From: Helicobacter brantae
Lineage (GTDB): Bacteria > Campylobacterota > Campylobacteria > Campylobacterales > Helicobacteraceae
Direction of reading: 5' to 3'
Assembly (NCBI RefSeq): GCF_003364205.1
Contig: NZ_NXLV01000001.1
Coordinates: forward strand, 1 to 64,000
DNA length: 64,000 bases
Position numbers and translations under genes: made by a program. The notes under the pieces were generated by a model that saw only the letters and a list, made by a program, of their open reading frames with translations, ran no database searches and was not told where the DNA came from. This document shows, in pieces, positions 32,891 through 43,812 of this stretch. Each line of letters starts with the position of its first letter. Within the stretch, counting starts at the first letter, position 1.

Positions 32891-33951
32891 TGGAAATTAA
32901 CGCACAACTTGTAAAAAAACTTCGTGAGATGACTGATGCAGGAATGATGGACTGCAAAAAAGCTCTTGTAGAAGTGGCAGGGGACATTGAAAAAGCAGTA
33001 GAGTATTTGAGAGAAAAAGGACTTAGCAAAGCAGCCAAAAAAGCCGATCGCGTTGCTGCTGAGGGTGTGATTTCTGTAAAAGTCGCACCTGATTTCAAAA
33101 ATGCTGTAATGCTTGAAATCAATAGTGAAACTGACTTTGTGGCAAAAAATGAGGGATTTATCGCTTTGGTTGAGAAATCTACAAATCTTGTAGAGCAAAA
33201 CAAAATTTCAAACGCTGAAGATTTAGTCAAGGTTAGTGTCGATGGCTCTAGCTTTGATGATTATCTCAAAGGACAAATCGCAAAGATTGGTGAAAACATT
33301 GTCGTAAGACGCATCGCAAATGTCAGTGCTGACTCTCAAAGCGTTGTTAATGGTTATGTGCATTCCAATGGGCGTGTAGGGGTAATCATCAAGATTGCTT
33401 ACAAAGATGCCAAAAATGCTCCTGCACTAGCTGAGTTTGCAAGAAACCTTTGTATGCACGCAGCAGCGATGAAACCTCAATATCTAAGCTATAAGCAAAT
33501 TGATAGCGAGTTTATCGCCAAAGAAAAAATCGCTTTGATTGCTGAGCTTGAGAAAGAAAACGAGGAGCTAAAGCGACTTGGAAAGCCATTGCACAAAATC
33601 CCTAGCTATGTTTCACAAATCGAGCTTACAGAAGCAGTATTGAAAAAAGCTGAAGAGGATTTGAGAGCAGAGCTAAAAGCTCAAGGCAAACCTGAGGCAA
33701 TTTGGGACAAAATCCTCCCAGGTCAAATGGAGCGATTTATCGCAGATAACACACTAATTGATCAAAGAATGACGCTTCTTGGACAATTTTATGTAATGGA
33801 CGATAAGAAAACTATCGCTCAAGTGCTAGAAGCAAAAAGCAAAGAACTCAATGATAGCATTGAGATTACTGAGTATGTGAGATTTGAGCTTGGTGAGGGG
33901 ATTGAAAAAGAAGTTGTAGATTTTGCAGCAGAAGTTAAGGCTCAACTCTAA
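32890..33951 (+). CDS. tsf: Elongation factor Ts
   Basis: Nucleotide exchange factor for EF-Tu. The 353-residue protein starts [26 protein letters not shown]-type (here [26 protein letters not shown]), then [25 protein letters not shown], and the core [14 protein letters not shown] contacting EF-Tu. It is longer than the 283-residue E. coli factor because of an insert in the second core repeat, as in other Helicobacter. Coupled to rpsB by a one-base overlap (TAATG) and followed within 5 bases by an ABC ATPase gene. Confidence 0.97.
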   Translation: [353 protein letters not shown]

Positions 33952-33955
33952 AATA

Positions 33956-34603
33956 ATGCAACTCCTCAAAGCTACGGATTTATCACATAGCTTTGAAACT
34001 TTACTTTATGAGGGGGTAAATCTAGATTGCAATGAGGGGGAATCTATTGCAATCTTAGGTGTGAGTGGGAGTGGGAAATCCACGATCCTCAACCACCTCT
34101 CAACCCTTCTTCCTCCCAAAAGTGGGAGCATTGATTTACTCAATCAAAAAAATATCTACTCTCTTAGCATTGATGAGCTTTTGGCTTTGCGTCGCTATGG
34201 TGTGGGAATCATCTTCCAAGCTCATTATCTTTTTCGTGGATTTAGCACACAAGAAAATCTAGCTATCGCTTCATTTTTGGCTCATCAAGAAGTAGATATG
34301 AAACTTTTAGAGAGAATGGGAATCTCCCACACTCTTTCTCAACAAGTTGGAGAGCTAAGTGGAGGGCAACAGCAAAGAGTGTCAATCGCTAGGATTTTAT
34401 GCAAGAAGCCCAAAATGATTTTTGCTGATGAGCCAACAGGCAATCTAGATAAGCAAACAGCATTGAGCGTGATGAAAATCATTTTGGAGTTTTTGCAAGA
34501 GAGAGGGGCAGGAATGGTTTTGGCAACGCACGATGAGGAGATTGCCAAAAATTGCACTAAAATATTTCTTTTGGAAAACAAAGTCTTTAGACAAATCAAG
34601 TAA
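33956..34603 (+). CDS. LolD-like ABC transporter ATP-binding protein
   Basis: 215-residue ATPase of the LolD/FtsE/MacB class. Walker A GVSGSGKSTILNHLSTLLPP, Q-loop IIFQAHYLFRGFSTQENL, signature LSGGQQQRVSIARIL, Walker B MIFADEPTGNLD and switch ATHDEEIAK. Proteins of this class either extract lipoproteins from the inner membrane (LolCDE) or power tripartite efflux. No permease gene is adjacent, which is usual for lolD in this phylum, so the partner is not known. ATG at 33956 starts 5 bases past tsf; the open frame upstream lies inside tsf. Confidence 0.85.
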   Translation: MQLLKATDLSHSFETLLYEGVNLDCNEGESIAILGVSGSGKSTILNHLSTLLPPKSGSIDLLNQKNIYSLSIDELLALRRYGVGIIFQAHYLFRGFSTQENLAIASFLAHQEVDMKLLERMGISHTLSQQVGELSGGQQQRVSIARILCKKPKMIFADEPTGNLDKQTALSVMKIILEFLQERGAGMVLATHDEEIAKNCTKIFLLENKVFRQIK

Positions 34604-34612
34604 GGAGTGAAT

Positions 34613-35905
34613 ATGGAAATTTTGCATAGTGTCAATGATTTTAATGAAGCCAAACAAGTGATAGTAGGAGGGGTGAATTCTCCTGTGAGGGCATTTGGAA
34701 GCGTGGGAGGGACTCCACGATTCATCGCAAAAGGGGAGGGGAGCTATCTTTATGATGTTGATGGCAACAAATACCTAGATTTTGTGCAAAGTTGGGGACC
34801 ATTGATTTGGGGGCATTGTGATAGCAGTATCTTAGAGGCTGTGATTGAGAGTGCCAAGAGGGGAATGAGCTTTGGAGCACCCACAGAGCTTGAAACGACT
34901 TTGGCTAAAGAAATCATCTCTATTTATGAGGGGGTAGAGAAAGTGAGAATGGTGAGCAGTGGGACAGAGGCGACAATGAGTGCAATCCGCCTTGCTAGAG
35001 CATATAGTGGCAAAGATAATATTCTCAAATTTGATGGGTGCTATCACGGACATAGCGATAGTTTGCTTGTGAGTGCAGGGAGTGGGTGTGCGACTTTTGG
35101 AGCTCCAAGCTCCCCTGGTGTGCCTGAGGACTTTAGCAAACATACTTTAGTGGCAAAATACAATGACACTCAATCTCTAAGAGAGTTTTTTGAGAAGGGA
35201 AATATCGGCTGTGTGATTATTGAGCCAATAGCAGGGAATATGGGGTTAGTGCCTGCAAGCAAAGAATTTATCTCCACTTTGAGGGCTTTGTGTGATGAGT
35301 TTGGAGCGGTGCTAATCTTTGATGAAGTGATGAGTGGCTTTAGGGCTTCACTCAAAGGGGCTCAAAGCTATTATGATGTGATTCCTGATATGGTAACTTT
35401 TGGGAAAGTCATCGGTGGAGGAATGCCTTTGGCGTGTTTTGGAGGGAGAGATGAGATAATGAAACTTCTCTCTCCTGTGGGTAAAGTGTATCAAGCAGGG
35501 ACTTTGAGTGGCAATCCTGTGGCTGTGAGTGCAGGGCTTATGTCAGTTTGCAAAATCAAGGCTGAGCCAAAACTATATGAGAGATTGCAATCTTTGGCAG
35601 AGCGTTTGATGAATGGATTCAAACTTGAAGCTTCTAAGCGTAATATCCCTATTCAAGTGGTGGTGCGTGGCAGTATGTTTGGATACTTTTTCAATCAAAA
35701 TGAGGTTAAAAACTTTGATGATGCCAAGAAAAGCGATACAGAGCTTTTCTCAAAATTTCACGCCAAAATGTTAGAGAAGGGTATCTATCTTGCTCCTTCA
35801 GCCTATGAGGCAGGGTTTATCTGCTCTACGATGAATGAAGAGCAGATTGATAGTGCGATTAGAGCTTGTGGAGAGGCACTAGAGGAGATTTGCAATGGAA
35901 TCTAA
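34613..35905 (+). CDS. hemL: Glutamate-1-semialdehyde 2,1-aminomutase HemL
   Basis: PLP enzyme making 5-aminolevulinate for heme in the C5 pathway. The 430-residue protein shows [66 protein letters not shown] and the Schiff-base lysine in [18 protein letters not shown]. The start is ATG 34613 with AAGGAG 7 bases upstream (a GTG two codons earlier is closer to the SD). It overlaps the next gene by 11 bases, as in the H. pylori hemL neighbourhood. Confidence 0.96.
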   Translation: MEILHSVNDFNEAKQVIVGGVNSPVRAFGSVGGTPRFIAKGEGSYLYDVDGNKYLDFVQSWGPLIWGHCDSSILEAVIESAKRGMSFGAPTELETTLAKEIISIYEGVEKVRMVSSGTEATMSAIRLARAYSGKDNILKFDGCYHGHSDSLLVSAGSGCATFGAPSSPGVPEDFSKHTLVAKYNDTQSLREFFEKGNIGCVIIEPIAGNMGLVPASKEFISTLRALCDEFGAVLIFDEVMSGFRASLKGAQSYYDVIPDMVTFGKVIGGGMPLACFGGRDEIMKLLSPVGKVYQAGTLSGNPVAVSAGLMSVCKIKAEPKLYERLQSLAERLMNGFKLEASKRNIPIQVVVRGSMFGYFFNQNEVKNFDDAKKSDTELFSKFHAKMLEKGIYLAPSAYEAGFICSTMNEEQIDSAIRACGEALEEICNGI

Positions 35906-36212
35906 GCAAACTCAAAAAGATTTAAACTCCGTTACAAAAGAGCCAAAGTATGGCAGAGTCGTGAGTGCTGTGAGTGGGCTGTCTTTGGGGATTTCTATGG
36001 TGGTGGCAGTTTTGCTAGGAGTGGGGATAGGAATGTGGCTCAAAAGCCTTACAGGGCAAACTTGGACTTTGTGGCTAGGGGTGTTTTGGGGAGTGGGTGG
36101 AGCGATTTATAATCTCTATCTAGCCTATAAAAGACAGCAAAAAGAGATGAATGAACTCCAAAATGATCCCAAATATAGGGAGTATCAAGATATTGAAAAG
36201 ACTCTCTCCTAA
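35895..36212 (+). CDS. AtpZ/AtpI-family small membrane protein
   Basis: 105 residues: polar N-terminus, two membrane helices (about residues 28-50 and 58-78: [21 protein letters not shown] and [21 protein letters not shown]) and a charged C-terminal helix. This is the pattern of the F1F0 ATPase-associated AtpZ/AtpI proteins (GxGxxxG in the first helix), thought to assist Mg2+ uptake or ring assembly. The gene overlaps hemL by 11 bases and is followed by a second membrane protein gene. The ATP synthase genes are not in the window. Confidence 0.75.
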   Translation: MESKQTQKDLNSVTKEPKYGRVVSAVSGLSLGISMVVAVLLGVGIGMWLKSLTGQTWTLWLGVFWGVGGAIYNLYLAYKRQQKEMNELQNDPKYREYQDIEKTLS

Positions 36213-36576
36213 GATTTTTTTCACATTTTTGGCTATCTTTTTTGGAGGGATAATCCATTTTATCCTTTGGGGGGTGAGTGGGGTGGTGAGCTTTGAAGTA
36301 GGGTTTGTATGCTTTATGCTTGTTTTCCTCTCACTTTTTCTCTCGATGAATTCAAGACTGAAAAATACTCAAGAGGAATTTAATTTCTCTCAAAAACTTA
36401 CATTGGGCTTGGGGGTGAGTTTTTCGCTCTTTAGAATCCTCTCCTATATTGTTCTAATAGTGGCAATCATTGCTTTGATTGAGTTTTCTCTTTTCAATCT
36501 TTACGCGTATATGATTGGAGTTTTTATCTCGCTTTTGAATTCTTTGATTTCATTGTCGGTGAGTATGACAAGGTAA
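36193..36576 (+). CDS. Small four-helix membrane protein of unknown function
   Basis: About 127 residues from a TTG at 36193, with four hydrophobic helices (IFFTFLAIFFGGIIHFILWGV, FEVGFVCFMLVFLSLFLSM, LTLGLGVSFSLFRILSYIVLIVAIIALI, FNLYAYMIGVFISLLNSLISL). The open frame runs back to 36151, but those codons lie inside the AtpZ-like gene and the TTG fits a four-gene operon with overlap of about 20 bases. Position after hemL and the AtpZ-like gene matches H. pylori. No family function is recognised. Start uncertain. Confidence 0.6.
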   Translation: MKRLSPKIFFTFLAIFFGGIIHFILWGVSGVVSFEVGFVCFMLVFLSLFLSMNSRLKNTQEEFNFSQKLTLGLGVSFSLFRILSYIVLIVAIIALIEFSLFNLYAYMIGVFISLLNSLISLSVSMTR

Positions 36577-36593
36577 AACCTTGTCATACAAGA

Positions 36594-39500
36594 TTATTTC
36601 TCTATTTCCTCACTCTCTTCTTGAGATTTGATTTTTAGGGGTGCTTGATTCTCTTCTTGGGATATTTCTTGATTGACAATAGGGGTATGGAGCTTTTCTC
36701 CAAAGCTATATCTCACTCCAAAATTTACTTGGTAATCAGTTTGGATTTGTTTCCCAAAGAAACTTTTTTCAAAATCAAAATACAAACTTGTTTGCTCATA
36801 AATCTTTATATCTGTTCCCACATTTAAAACCATTCTACCCTCAGATTTTAGGACTTTATGGGTTTGGAAGTCATTGAGAGTTTTTAGAGAAATCTCCCCT
36901 CCACTAAGAAAATCATACATATAATAAGTGCCAATATATGCACTTGCTTTCACGCTTTCAGAGAGATAAGAGAAATCATATCTCCAATCCAATCCCACAC
37001 GATTTCTAAGCAAAGAGATTGCGTTTTGATGCACTTGCATTGTGTGGTTTGTAGGAAGAGTTTGGGTGAAATCGGTGCTATTGAGATAAGAGTAGGCTAC
37101 TTCAAGCTCTGGGGTGATGATCCACTCATTTGAGCTACCAAAAGCAAAGCGATAGCCCAACTCTTGAGAGAGTGTGAGGGCATAGTTGCTGACATCATAG
37201 CGATTGCTTTGATTGAAAAAATCTAGCTGACTATTGAGATAACTAGCCTTGAGAATAGAATCTGAGTAAAAGCCATTTTCTGCGATATAAGCATTATAGA
37301 TTGCAAACTCCACCCCATTGGTAGAAACATAGTTGCTGACATCTTGGGCATATTGAAGAGAGTAGAGGTTTTGAGTAGTGTTGGAGTTGGTATAAGAGAG
37401 GGCAAATCCTAGATAGTTTGTGCTACCTTCAAGAGAAAAACCATAGTCATATCCTGCTTGAAGTGTCCAATACTCATTTTTATCTTGTGTGCCTATATCA
37501 AAATCAAGGCTAAGAGATCCTACAAATGCTCTAGCCCATACTCCATGCTCTCTCCCATCAGCTCTCAAATCCCCCATACGCTTATTGAGTGAGTTGAGAT
37601 TGGCACTGAGGAGGGAGAAGTTAGAGTGCAAAGAATAGAGTGTAGAATTTGAAAAGTCCGAATTTATAGCAATCTTGTTGGGGGTTGTGGGATTTCCTTC
37701 AGTTGTGCTATCCCCCTGACTTCCTCCACCACTAGAGTCCGAGTTTCCTTCATTTGAGCTACCCCCTTGCTCCCCACCTGTTCCTCCAGTGTTTCCACTT
37801 TCACTACCATTGCCCGAACTTCCTGAGCCACCTCCTGCTCCTCCAGTGCCTCCACTGCCACCACTTGAGCCTCCTCCTTGACTTCCACCACTCCCACTTC
37901 CACTGCCTGAACCACTGCCCCCTGAACCCAAATCTCCCCCACCACTACTTCCGCTATCACTAGAGTTGCTAGGTGTGGATAGATGAGAGAAATAATAAGT
38001 TTTATCAGTATCATCATATCTTTCAATCTCTAAAGTTTGAGTTTCAAATCCTGCATAGCTAGTGATTTTGGCTCTATCTCCACTTTGAGTTAGTCCATTG
38101 AAGATTACAGTGTCTTTGGCACTTTTATCTACTTCTGCCAATACTACATAGGTTTTGGTTTCATTGAAGTTTGTAAGTGTGATTTGGAGTGTGTTGTAGA
38201 TTGGGGTGTAAAGGGTGCTTCCATTGATGATGATTCTATCACTCCCTCCTTGAGATAGGTGAGCCTTGTCATCGCCATAAGCTCGTCCATCAAAGCCATT
38301 GGTTGTATCGATTGTGGCTGTTTTATCTGCATAGAGGACTATGGAAGAGTTGTTGAGGTTGAATTTATCCACTTCCAAGCTTCTAAGCAAGAGTGATGAG
38401 CCTTGTTTCATTCGATTGTCTTTTGAAGTGCCACTAAGCAAGAGTTTGCCATCATTTCCTGAGACAGAAGCGAGTTTTCCTCCATTGGAGTTGAAAATCA
38501 CTTGAGATTGAGAAGAGAGAATGAGATTACCACCATTGAATGCTGTCCCTTCTTTTGTCGTGCTTTTTAAGTCGAAGTTGAGTGTTTTGTTGGCTTGGAG
38601 GAGCATTGTGGTGGAATCTTGGGCGATAATCCCTGTGGTGGTGTCTTTGCTAGAGCTAAGCACCATATTTCCAAGCTCAAGTGTGCTACCTAATCCCTCA
38701 TAGATTTTATAATCTGTTGATTCTCCGACTTTAGGTGTGCCAAAAGTGATAGATGAGCCATCAGAGAGGATCATATCCCCATTGTTTTGAATCCCATAAA
38801 CCCCTCCAAAAGAGTTGCTAATAGAAGTGAAAGTCAAAGAGCCTGAAATCTCCATTAAGCCTTGATGATTGTAAATCCCTGTGGCTCTAAGCTTCCCACC
38901 GATGATAGAATCAAAGCTTATACCACCACTGCCAAAGTTATAAATAGCATTGCCATTGTTATAGATTCCATAAGAGGCGATTGAGCCTGTAATCTTTGTA
39001 AAAGTCATTTTGGCTTTGTCATCGAAAGTGTAGAAGTTGATCTTATTTGTTGATTCTGAGTGAAGTCCATAGGCGATTTTACTTCCCTCAATGCTTGTAA
39101 AGAGGATTTCTCCATTGCCACTAAATCCAATAGAGCTTCCACCTCCGATATACATCCCCTCAGCCAATCCTCCTGAGATTTTTGTAAAGACAAGACTTGA
39201 TTTTGTGCTATCGGCATCAAATGTGAAATTAGTATTTTGATAACCTGTGAGATAAATCCCTGAAGCTGTGAGAGGAGAAGTGATATTAGAGAAGGTAATA
39301 TTCCCTCCACCTGTGAGGTTGAAGACTCCTTCATAGGCTGAAATGCCAATCGCATCTTGTTTTGTGGCTTCAATATTGCTAAATTCAATACTTGAGGTTT
39401 TATCAATAGAGTATATCATCCCAAGCTCACTATAAGTAATTCCTCTAATTTTATTTCCCTTGATTTCAGAGAAAACAATGTGAGAATCCTGATTGAGTTC

Positions 39501-40202
39501 TATGTTTGCTATATCATATGAGGACATTCCTATGATTTCCAAATCTCCCTTTAGACTATCAAAAGTGATTGTTGATCCGTTTGAAAGAGAATAATTTTTG
39601 ATGAAAGAGATACCCACTGTTCTTTGAATAGAAGTGATGTTTTGAAATGTTATTGTTGAAGAATTTAAAGAGAGATTTCGCATTTCTAATCCAAAACTTT
39701 CATTTCCATTGAGAGATTTAAAATCAAAATTAACATTGTTGATTTGCAAAGCATTGTTGTTATAGTTTAAAAAACCATATACATTTTGAGTTGTGGACAT
39801 GGTATCAAAGAAAAAGGTTGATTGTTGTTGGCTTGTAATTGTAGTGGTGAAGGGATTTCTCACATAACCTTCAGAAGAAACTCCTGCCATCCGTTCAGAT
39901 GTATCGGTTGGTGTAATCGTAATAGGAGCAAAATAATAATCTCCATTTAGGGCAAGCGTAGTGTTGGAAGATGCTGAACTATTATTGTAGCTATAATAGA
40001 TTCCTAAATAACAACCACTAGAATTTTCATAAAAATTAGCAGGACTATCACTACTATTTCCACTAAGACTTGGGGTTGTAGAAATATCAACCCCATTTTG
40101 CCCCATAGCAACGCTAGAGAGGAATGAGGCTAGAGAGATAGAGATGAGGGCTGAGGATTTTAGCTTACCCCCCCCCCCCTTAAGAGTTTTTGAATTTTTC
40201 AT
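36594..40202 (-). CDS. Autotransporter 2 (1202 residues), phase-variable, with Gly/Ser linker
   Basis: Autotransporter with MKNSKTLK, Gly4 from a G tract, signal peptide (about residues 14-35, SSALISISLASFLSSVAMGQ), a passenger of about 700 residues, a low-complexity Gly/Ser linker (about residues 745-838) and a beta-barrel from about residue 876 (MGDLRADGREHGVWARAF) to NFGVRYSFGEK near 1167. A 35-residue Glu/Lys-rich tail with APLKIKSQEE follows and resembles that of the giant autotransporter, so the two share barrel and tail ancestry while their passengers differ. The frame is ON. Transcribed away from mutS2 across an 81-base gap with a TATAAT at 40238-40243. Function on the surface unknown. 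Confidence 0.92.
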   Translation of the reverse strand: MKNSKTLKGGGGKLKSSALISISLASFLSSVAMGQNGVDISTTPSLSGNSSDSPANFYENSSGCYLGIYYSYNNSSASSNTTLALNGDYYFAPITITPTDTSERMAGVSSEGYVRNPFTTTITSQQQSTFFFDTMSTTQNVYGFLNYNNNALQINNVNFDFKSLNGNESFGLEMRNLSLNSSTITFQNITSIQRTVGISFIKNYSLSNGSTITFDSLKGDLEIIGMSSYDIANIELNQDSHIVFSEIKGNKIRGITYSELGMIYSIDKTSSIEFSNIEATKQDAIGISAYEGVFNLTGGGNITFSNITSPLTASGIYLTGYQNTNFTFDADSTKSSLVFTKISGGLAEGMYIGGGSSIGFSGNGEILFTSIEGSKIAYGLHSESTNKINFYTFDDKAKMTFTKITGSIASYGIYNNGNAIYNFGSGGISFDSIIGGKLRATGIYNHQGLMEISGSLTFTSISNSFGGVYGIQNNGDMILSDGSSITFGTPKVGESTDYKIYEGLGSTLELGNMVLSSSKDTTTGIIAQDSTTMLLQANKTLNFDLKSTTKEGTAFNGGNLILSSQSQVIFNSNGGKLASVSGNDGKLLLSGTSKDNRMKQGSSLLLRSLEVDKFNLNNSSIVLYADKTATIDTTNGFDGRAYGDDKAHLSQGGSDRIIINGSTLYTPIYNTLQITLTNFNETKTYVVLAEVDKSAKDTVIFNGLTQSGDRAKITSYAGFETQTLEIERYDDTDKTYYFSHLSTPSNSSDSGSSGGGDLGSGGSGSGSGSGSGGSQGGGSSGGSGGTGGAGGGSGSSGNGSESGNTGGTGGEQGGSSNEGNSDSSGGGSQGDSTTEGNPTTPNKIAINSDFSNSTLYSLHSNFSLLSANLNSLNKRMGDLRADGREHGVWARAFVGSLSLDFDIGTQDKNEYWTLQAGYDYGFSLEGSTNYLGFALSYTNSNTTQNLYSLQYAQDVSNYVSTNGVEFAIYNAYIAENGFYSDSILKASYLNSQLDFFNQSNRYDVSNYALTLSQELGYRFAFGSSNEWIITPELEVAYSYLNSTDFTQTLPTNHTMQVHQNAISLLRNRVGLDWRYDFSYLSESVKASAYIGTYYMYDFLSGGEISLKTLNDFQTHKVLKSEGRMVLNVGTDIKIYEQTSLYFDFEKSFFGKQIQTDYQVNFGVRYSFGEKLHTPIVNQEISQEENQAPLKIKSQEESEEIEK
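37675..37970. repeat. Low-complexity Gly/Ser coding repeat
   Basis: On the minus strand this encodes a run of Gly and Ser with few other residues (such as GGSGSGSGSGSGGSQGGG). Imperfect short repeats of CCACCACTTCC-type sequence invite length changes by recombination. Probably a flexible spacer between passenger and barrel. Confidence 0.85.
40168..40179. repeat. Poly-C tract (G12 on coding strand) in codons 8-12 of autotransporter 2
   Basis: Twelve C on the plus strand, coding for the end of Lys8 and Gly4. As in the giant autotransporter, the tract stands between a short polar leader and the signal peptide, a frame-switch position. Confidence 0.9.
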
Positions 40203-40237
40203 ATTTAATCCTTTGAGATGAGATAAAGTAAATGGAA

Positions 40238-40243
40238 ATTATA
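40238..40243 (-). promoter_or_regulatory. -10 box of autotransporter 2
   Basis: TATAAT on the minus strand in the context GTCTTATAATTTCC, 36 bases before the start codon. No poly-G tract lies upstream, unlike the giant autotransporter. Confidence 0.55.
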
Positions 40244-40283
40244 AGACAAATCAAAAGTAAATGCAAGGGTTTATGTCAATTTT

Positions 40284-42503
40284 CTAAAGCTTCACAACCT
40301 TAGCCCCAAACCCTCCCATTTGGGGTGGAGCATCAGAGAAGCTTATGACTTTGGGGTGGGTGGAGAGGAAGTCTTTGATGACTTTAGAGAGGATTCCACC
40401 TCCAATCCCATGATAAATCAGCACTTCATCATATCCTGCAAGTAAGCAATCAGAGATAAATTTATCTGCCCTCTCCAATGCCTCTTCAGCCCTTAGTCCG
40501 TGCAAATCTAGACTTACTCCTACCGAGTTTTTGGGAGCTATGACTTTGTTTTTTGGACTTAGAGTTGGGGGTGGTGTGCCACAGGGTTTTAGAGAGTTGG
40601 CTTCGACTTTGAGCTTAAACCCATCATCACATTCTATGAGATAGAGTGAGCCACTTTTTCCTTTGATTACCCCTCTATTTTTGCCATATTTAATCCTCTC
40701 TCCTATCTTATACTCTCTAGGGCTTTGGGGGAGTGCAGGGGAGGGGGTTTGGGCATTTTTAAGAATCTGGCTAGATTTATTCATATTTTGATGAATCTCC
40801 CCTAGAGTCTTTGCCTCTTTTTTGAGTTCAGAGAGGGCTTCTTGATAGATTTGCTCTAAGCGATTTTTCTCTTTTTGCAAAGCCTTAGTATTGGCTTCTA
40901 TCTGCTCTTCTAGCTCTTGGCGTTTTTTATAAAGTTTGTCATTTTGCTCTTGGAGTTTGAGCTTTTCCTCATATAGCTCTAGCTCTAGGAGTGTGGATTT
41001 TTCTATGAGGGCGTTAAGCTTTTCTTTGTCCTCTCCATAATGCTCTCTTGCCCTTTGTATGAGAGAGTGGGGGATATGATAACGCAATGCTGTTTCAAAC
41101 GCATAGCTCTTGCCTATACTGCCCTTGAGGAAAGAAAATGTGGGAATCTGATTTTTCTCATCAAAGAGAGCAGCGTATAGCTCGACTTGTGGGTTTGTCG
41201 CCATAAGGGAAGCTAGGCGTTTGTGATGGGTGGTGATGATGATTTTTGCCCCCTTGCTTAATAAATGCTCCAAAATCTCTTTATACAAGCTTGAAGCCTC
41301 ATCTGCATCAGTCCCTAGCTCTATCTCATCGATTGCTAGGAGGAGGGAGGGAGTGTTGAGAATATGAGAGATTTCAAGCATTCTTCCTGCAAAGGTGGAG
41401 ATATCATCTTTGCTATTTTGTGGATCAGAGATGATAGCTTCAATATGTTTAAAGCTCCCGATCCTTGAGTGCGTGGCATTGATTTTTTGAGGGAGGAGGA
41501 GAGAGGAGAGAAACACGCTTGAGAGAATGGACTTTAAAAGCATTGTTTTTCCCCCTGCATTCACTCCTGTAATCATCAAAAGATTCTTTTTGAATTCAAG
41601 ATTGAGGAGTTTGGGGTTTTTGAGATTGGGGTGAGCGTAGTCTTTGAGAATGATTTCGCTCCCATTATGCTTATAGGCAAATTCTAGGTTTTTATCCCTT
41701 GCAAAAAGTATCCTTGAGTAGAGATGATCGAGTTTGTCAAAAGCTTTGTTGATGAATTTCAAAAAGAGCAAACTTTTTGAAAACTCTTTGCTAAGCTCTT
41801 TGCAAATGCTATAAATTTGGGTTTGGTATAAGTCTTTGAGATTGCTTTCTTTTTCTTTGAGTTTGAGGATACTTTCAGGGCAGAGGTAGAAAAACCCACC
41901 TGAAGAGCGTGAGAGTATCATTCCTTTGATAAAGTGATTGAATCCTGATTTGAGAAGGAGGCATTCGCTATTGTTGATGAAATGCACTTGTTTATCCACA
42001 AGATAGGGGGCAAGTGAGGTTTGAGAGAGGGTGGAGCTAAGGGCTGATTTGATTTGGGACTGGATAGAGCTAAGGTTGTAGCGGATTTGATCAAGTTCAG
42101 GGTAGATTCCCTCTTTGATCTCTCCATCTTCTTCAAAAAATCGTGCAATTTTTAGAAGATGGCTTGGAAGCTCAATTTTATCTACCCAATCTCTAAAAAC
42201 CCCCATTTTTGGCAATGAGCTTAGGGTTTTGAGAGCGTGGAAGAAAAGCAAGATTTTGCTAAACTCAAAGATTTCTTCTAAGTGCAATACCCCACTTTTT
42301 TGCAAATGTACTAGCTGAGTATCAAGGTTTTTGACTTTGGGGAGAGTGGGAAGCGTGAGGGGTTCTAAGTCTTTGAGGAGAGCTGAGAAAACAGCATAAT
42401 CCCCCTCAAAGGCGATTTCTTTCTCTCTTGCAAAATAGCTAGAAAAGGAGTTTAGAAACTCACACAAATCAAGTTTTTGGGCAAGGGAGAGGAGCTTAGA
42501 CAT
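40284..42503 (-). CDS. mutS2: MutS2 with Smr endonuclease domain
   Basis: MutS-like ATPase that suppresses homologous recombination and, in H. pylori, limits integration of foreign DNA and repairs oxidised DNA; related proteins also act on collided ribosomes. About 739 residues: N-terminal helical core, ATPase with Walker [15 protein letters not shown] and [16 protein letters not shown], a long coiled coil ([29 protein letters not shown]), a KOW-like segment ([15 protein letters not shown]) and the C-terminal Smr domain [17 protein letters not shown]...[12 protein letters not shown]. The ATG at 42501-42503 overlaps the murC end by 8 bases and is preferred to the upstream in-frame codon. Order mutS2 / murC as in H. 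pylori. Confidence 0.93.
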   Translation of the reverse strand: MSKLLSLAQKLDLCEFLNSFSSYFAREKEIAFEGDYAVFSALLKDLEPLTLPTLPKVKNLDTQLVHLQKSGVLHLEEIFEFSKILLFFHALKTLSSLPKMGVFRDWVDKIELPSHLLKIARFFEEDGEIKEGIYPELDQIRYNLSSIQSQIKSALSSTLSQTSLAPYLVDKQVHFINNSECLLLKSGFNHFIKGMILSRSSGGFFYLCPESILKLKEKESNLKDLYQTQIYSICKELSKEFSKSLLFLKFINKAFDKLDHLYSRILFARDKNLEFAYKHNGSEIILKDYAHPNLKNPKLLNLEFKKNLLMITGVNAGGKTMLLKSILSSVFLSSLLLPQKINATHSRIGSFKHIEAIISDPQNSKDDISTFAGRMLEISHILNTPSLLLAIDEIELGTDADEASSLYKEILEHLLSKGAKIIITTHHKRLASLMATNPQVELYAALFDEKNQIPTFSFLKGSIGKSYAFETALRYHIPHSLIQRAREHYGEDKEKLNALIEKSTLLELELYEEKLKLQEQNDKLYKKRQELEEQIEANTKALQKEKNRLEQIYQEALSELKKEAKTLGEIHQNMNKSSQILKNAQTPSPALPQSPREYKIGERIKYGKNRGVIKGKSGSLYLIECDDGFKLKVEANSLKPCGTPPPTLSPKNKVIAPKNSVGVSLDLHGLRAEEALERADKFISDCLLAGYDEVLIYHGIGGGILSKVIKDFLSTHPKVISFSDAPPQMGGFGAKVVKL

Positions 42504-43803
42504 TTTTCTCTCTAAGCTGATAGGTGATATCCCCTGCACCAAAACCGATGATTAGCCCCTCACTTAGCACTTCAAGTAAGCATTCATTCTCATACACATA
42601 GATTTTCCCTCCCTCTTGGCTGATATGAGTGGCAAAGGTGGGGGAGTATGAAGAAAATAGGGTGGGGAAATCAATTTGGATATGATTCTCTCCTGCTCTC
42701 CATACAGGCAAGATGATGAGGCGATCACAGCCTTTGAAACACTCAATAAATGCCTTTTGATTATCCAAAAATCTTGAGTATTTGTGAGGTTGCCAAATGC
42801 AAGTGATAGGAAGATTGGCTTTGTTTTGAGTGTAGATTTTGACTGCTTGAAGCGTAGCTTTGATCTCTGTGGGGTGGTGGGCGTAATCATCGATGATGAT
42901 ACAAGGAGATTTGCTCACAATATCAAAGCGTTTTTTGATTCCTTTGAAGTTTTTGAGATTTGCTCTAATGCTTTCAAGTGGGAGTTCATCAAGTGAGGCA
43001 AGGATAGCAAGTGAGGCATTGAGTGCTGTATGCTCTCCAAACCCCCACACCTCGAACTCTCCCAAGTCTTTGAGGGCAAAGCGAGTATGAGGCTCATCGT
43101 CTTTGAGAAAATAGGTGATATTGCTAATATCTTTTTGGGGATAGAGCCTTGTAGCTTCTATATCAAGGGTGGAGAGGAAAGGATCGTCCATATTGATAAC
43201 CCTCTTTTGGGCTTTTAAAAGAAAGGATTTGTAGCATTCATAAAACTCATCAAGGTTATGGTTGTAGCTCTCCATATGCTCTGGCTCTGTATTTGTAACA
43301 ATCGCACAATAAGGGTTTGAGTTCAAAAAACTCTTATCGCTCTCATCAGCCTCAAACACAATGCTCTCACTCTCTACTTCTCTCACATTGCAATCAAACT
43401 CTTTACTCTCTGCCCCAATGATTGCCCCAAAGTGAGGCAAAATGCTACTTAAAATCGCTGTGGTTGTGCTTTTGCCGTGAGCCCCACATACGCTAAACAC
43501 TCTTTTGTCTTGCAAAATTTTCTCTAATGCGTCTTTTCTTGAAAGGATTGGGATATTTTGATTTTTTGCCTCTATGATTTCGATATTTTCAGGTTTGATG
43601 ATTGCTGAGTGAATGACTAAATCCTGCCCTTCTATGGCATCTTTGCAGTGGGGGATTGTGATTTTTGCTCCATCTTTTTGGAGCTTTTTTACACTTTTGT
43701 TTGAAGCAATATCAGAGCCACTGATTTGCACCCCTTGAGATTTGAGATAGCGAGCAAGCCCTGAGATTCCAATCCCACCAATACCGATAAAATGCACTTT
43801 CAT
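42496..43803 (-). CDS. murC: UDP-N-acetylmuramate--L-alanine ligase MurC
   Basis: Adds L-alanine to UDP-MurNAc in peptidoglycan precursor synthesis. The 435-residue protein has the N-terminal UDP-binding [21 protein letters not shown], the ATP loop [42 protein letters not shown] and the C-terminal [16 protein letters not shown] and WQPHKYSRF. Length typical. Stop overlaps the mutS2 start; an aminotransferase gene lies 9 bases upstream in the same direction. Confidence 0.96.
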   Translation of the reverse strand: MKVHFIGIGGIGISGLARYLKSQGVQISGSDIASNKSVKKLQKDGAKITIPHCKDAIEGQDLVIHSAIIKPENIEIIEAKNQNIPILSRKDALEKILQDKRVFSVCGAHGKSTTTAILSSILPHFGAIIGAESKEFDCNVREVESESIVFEADESDKSFLNSNPYCAIVTNTEPEHMESYNHNLDEFYECYKSFLLKAQKRVINMDDPFLSTLDIEATRLYPQKDISNITYFLKDDEPHTRFALKDLGEFEVWGFGEHTALNASLAILASLDELPLESIRANLKNFKGIKKRFDIVSKSPCIIIDDYAHHPTEIKATLQAVKIYTQNKANLPITCIWQPHKYSRFLDNQKAFIECFKGCDRLIILPVWRAGENHIQIDFPTLFSSYSPTFATHISQEGGKIYVYENECLLEVLSEGLIIGFGAGDITYQLREKNV

Positions 43804-43812
43804 TTCTAACCT

